From NCBI GenBank assembly GCA_021162325.1, contig JAGGYV010000144.1, positions 1 through 14,064 on the forward strand: DNA of 14,064 nucleotides, read 5' to 3'. This document shows, piece by piece, positions 13,562 to 14,064 of the stretch. The notes beneath the pieces are model-generated. The model was not told where the DNA came from, made no database searches, and saw only the letters and a program-made list of their open reading frames with translations. The stretch's first letter is position 1; each line of letters opens with the position of its first letter. Origin of the DNA: Desulfobacteraceae bacterium. GTDB taxonomy: Bacteria; Desulfobacterota; Desulfobacteria; Desulfobacterales; Desulfosalsimonadaceae. The position numbers and the translations under genes are program-made.

Positions 13562-14064
13562 TTATACCAAATAATATACCGATGGGTTTGACCCCAGGTT
13601 TTGTTTGCGCCGAATGGCATAGTTTTCTTTTAACAACTGCCGGACCTTTGACTGTGGGTCTTCAAGATCTCCGAAAACCAACGCCCCGTTAGAGACTTCC
13701 ACACAGGCCGGCTGTTTTCCAACCGCCAGGCGTTCCGCACAAAAGTTACACTTTTCCACCACCCCTTTCATGCGGGTGGGAAAGTCCTTATTCTCATGGG
13801 CAATAGCTTCCCTGGGATCTCTGAAGTTAAAACTCCTTGATCCGTAGGGGCAGGCTGCCATGCAGAAACGGCAGCCGATGCACCGGTGAAAATCCATCAT
13901 CACGATTCCGTCTTCCCGCTGAAAGGTCGCCTGAGTGGGACATGCCTGAACACAGGGCGGATTTGCACACTGATTACACATCACCGGTATCGGAAGTTCT
14001 TTTAAACGCTCTACAAGAAATTCATCCGTTTTTTCCGGAAAAACATGTTTATAATGCGCATCCC
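13562..14064 (-). CDS. dsrO: DsrO, periplasmic iron-sulfur subunit of DsrMKJOP (N-terminus outside window)
   Basis: The C-terminal 166 residues of a polyferredoxin. The frame is open to the right edge (...HYKHVFPEKTDEFLVERLKELPIPVMCNQC), so the GTG-ATG at 13984 is internal and the Tat-type signal expected for this family would lie beyond the window. Cysteine motifs are C-x2-C-x4-C-x3-CP (CNQCANPPCVQACP), C-x2-C-x2-C-x3-CP (CIGCRFCMAACP) and C-x2-C-x11-C (CNFC...PAC) with no fourth Cys where the canonical motif would have it. DsrO relays electrons between DsrP and the triheme cytochrome DsrJ. It sits 11 nt upstream of dsrP in the same operon. Confidence 0.88.
   Translation of the reverse strand, partial: DAHYKHVFPEKTDEFLVERLKELPIPVMCNQCANPPCVQACPTQATFQREDGIVMMDFHRCIGCRFCMAACPYGSRSFNFRDPREAIAHENKDFPTRMKGVVEKCNFCAERLAVGKQPACVEVSNGALVFGDLEDPQSKVRQLLKENYAIRRKQNLGSNPSVYYLV

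Overview
The window looks like the chromosome of a sulfate-reducing member of the Desulfobacterota, probably Desulfobacterales-like. The main reason is the end of a dsrMKJOP-type operon at the right edge (DsrO ferredoxin, then DsrP NrfD-type membrane subunit). A moderately AT-rich composition, TTGACN/TATNNT promoters and abundant small inverted repeats fit this. The species cannot be named from the sequence alone.

Layout, left to right. Positions 1-395 (minus) hold the N-terminal part of a Schlafen/AlbA_2-domain protein, cut by the window edge, with its own promoter. Positions 649-984 (minus) form a compact tRNA unit: promoter, tRNA-Ser(UGA), tRNA-Ser(GCU), then a perfect 18-bp-arm terminator. 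Positions 1109-2526 (plus) hold an imperfect palindromic element, a promoter, a leader with a terminator-like hairpin, and two genes of unknown function: a charged-tail protein and a protein with two zinc ribbons. These converge on a long minus-strand block.

The minus-strand block from 12168 down to 2545 is read right to left: rplU, rpmA, obgE, proB, nadD, rsfS, gpmI, an HSDR_N-type protein, a HEAT-repeat protein, and a cyclic-nucleotide-binding plus PilZ protein. Many junctions are 4-nt GTGA or ATGA overlaps, so translational coupling is likely. The first part is ribosome-related (L21, L27, the Obg GTPase and, further down, RsfS). Proline, NAD and glycolysis enzymes are interleaved (ProB, NadD, GpmI). 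The last three genes are poorly understood and include a predicted c-di-GMP sensor, which has its own promoter.

At the right edge, dsrO and dsrP (minus) end at an intrinsic terminator. A 14-bp tandem repeat lies between that terminator and the rplU promoter. Between rplU and rpmA sits a MITE-like inverted-repeat element of about 127 bp whose right terminal repeat supplies the last codons and the stop codon of rplU. The most unusual items are this element, the palindrome at 1109-1235, the tandem repeat and the accessory genes at 1348-6273. I saw no defence island, CRISPR array, prophage or intact transposase.
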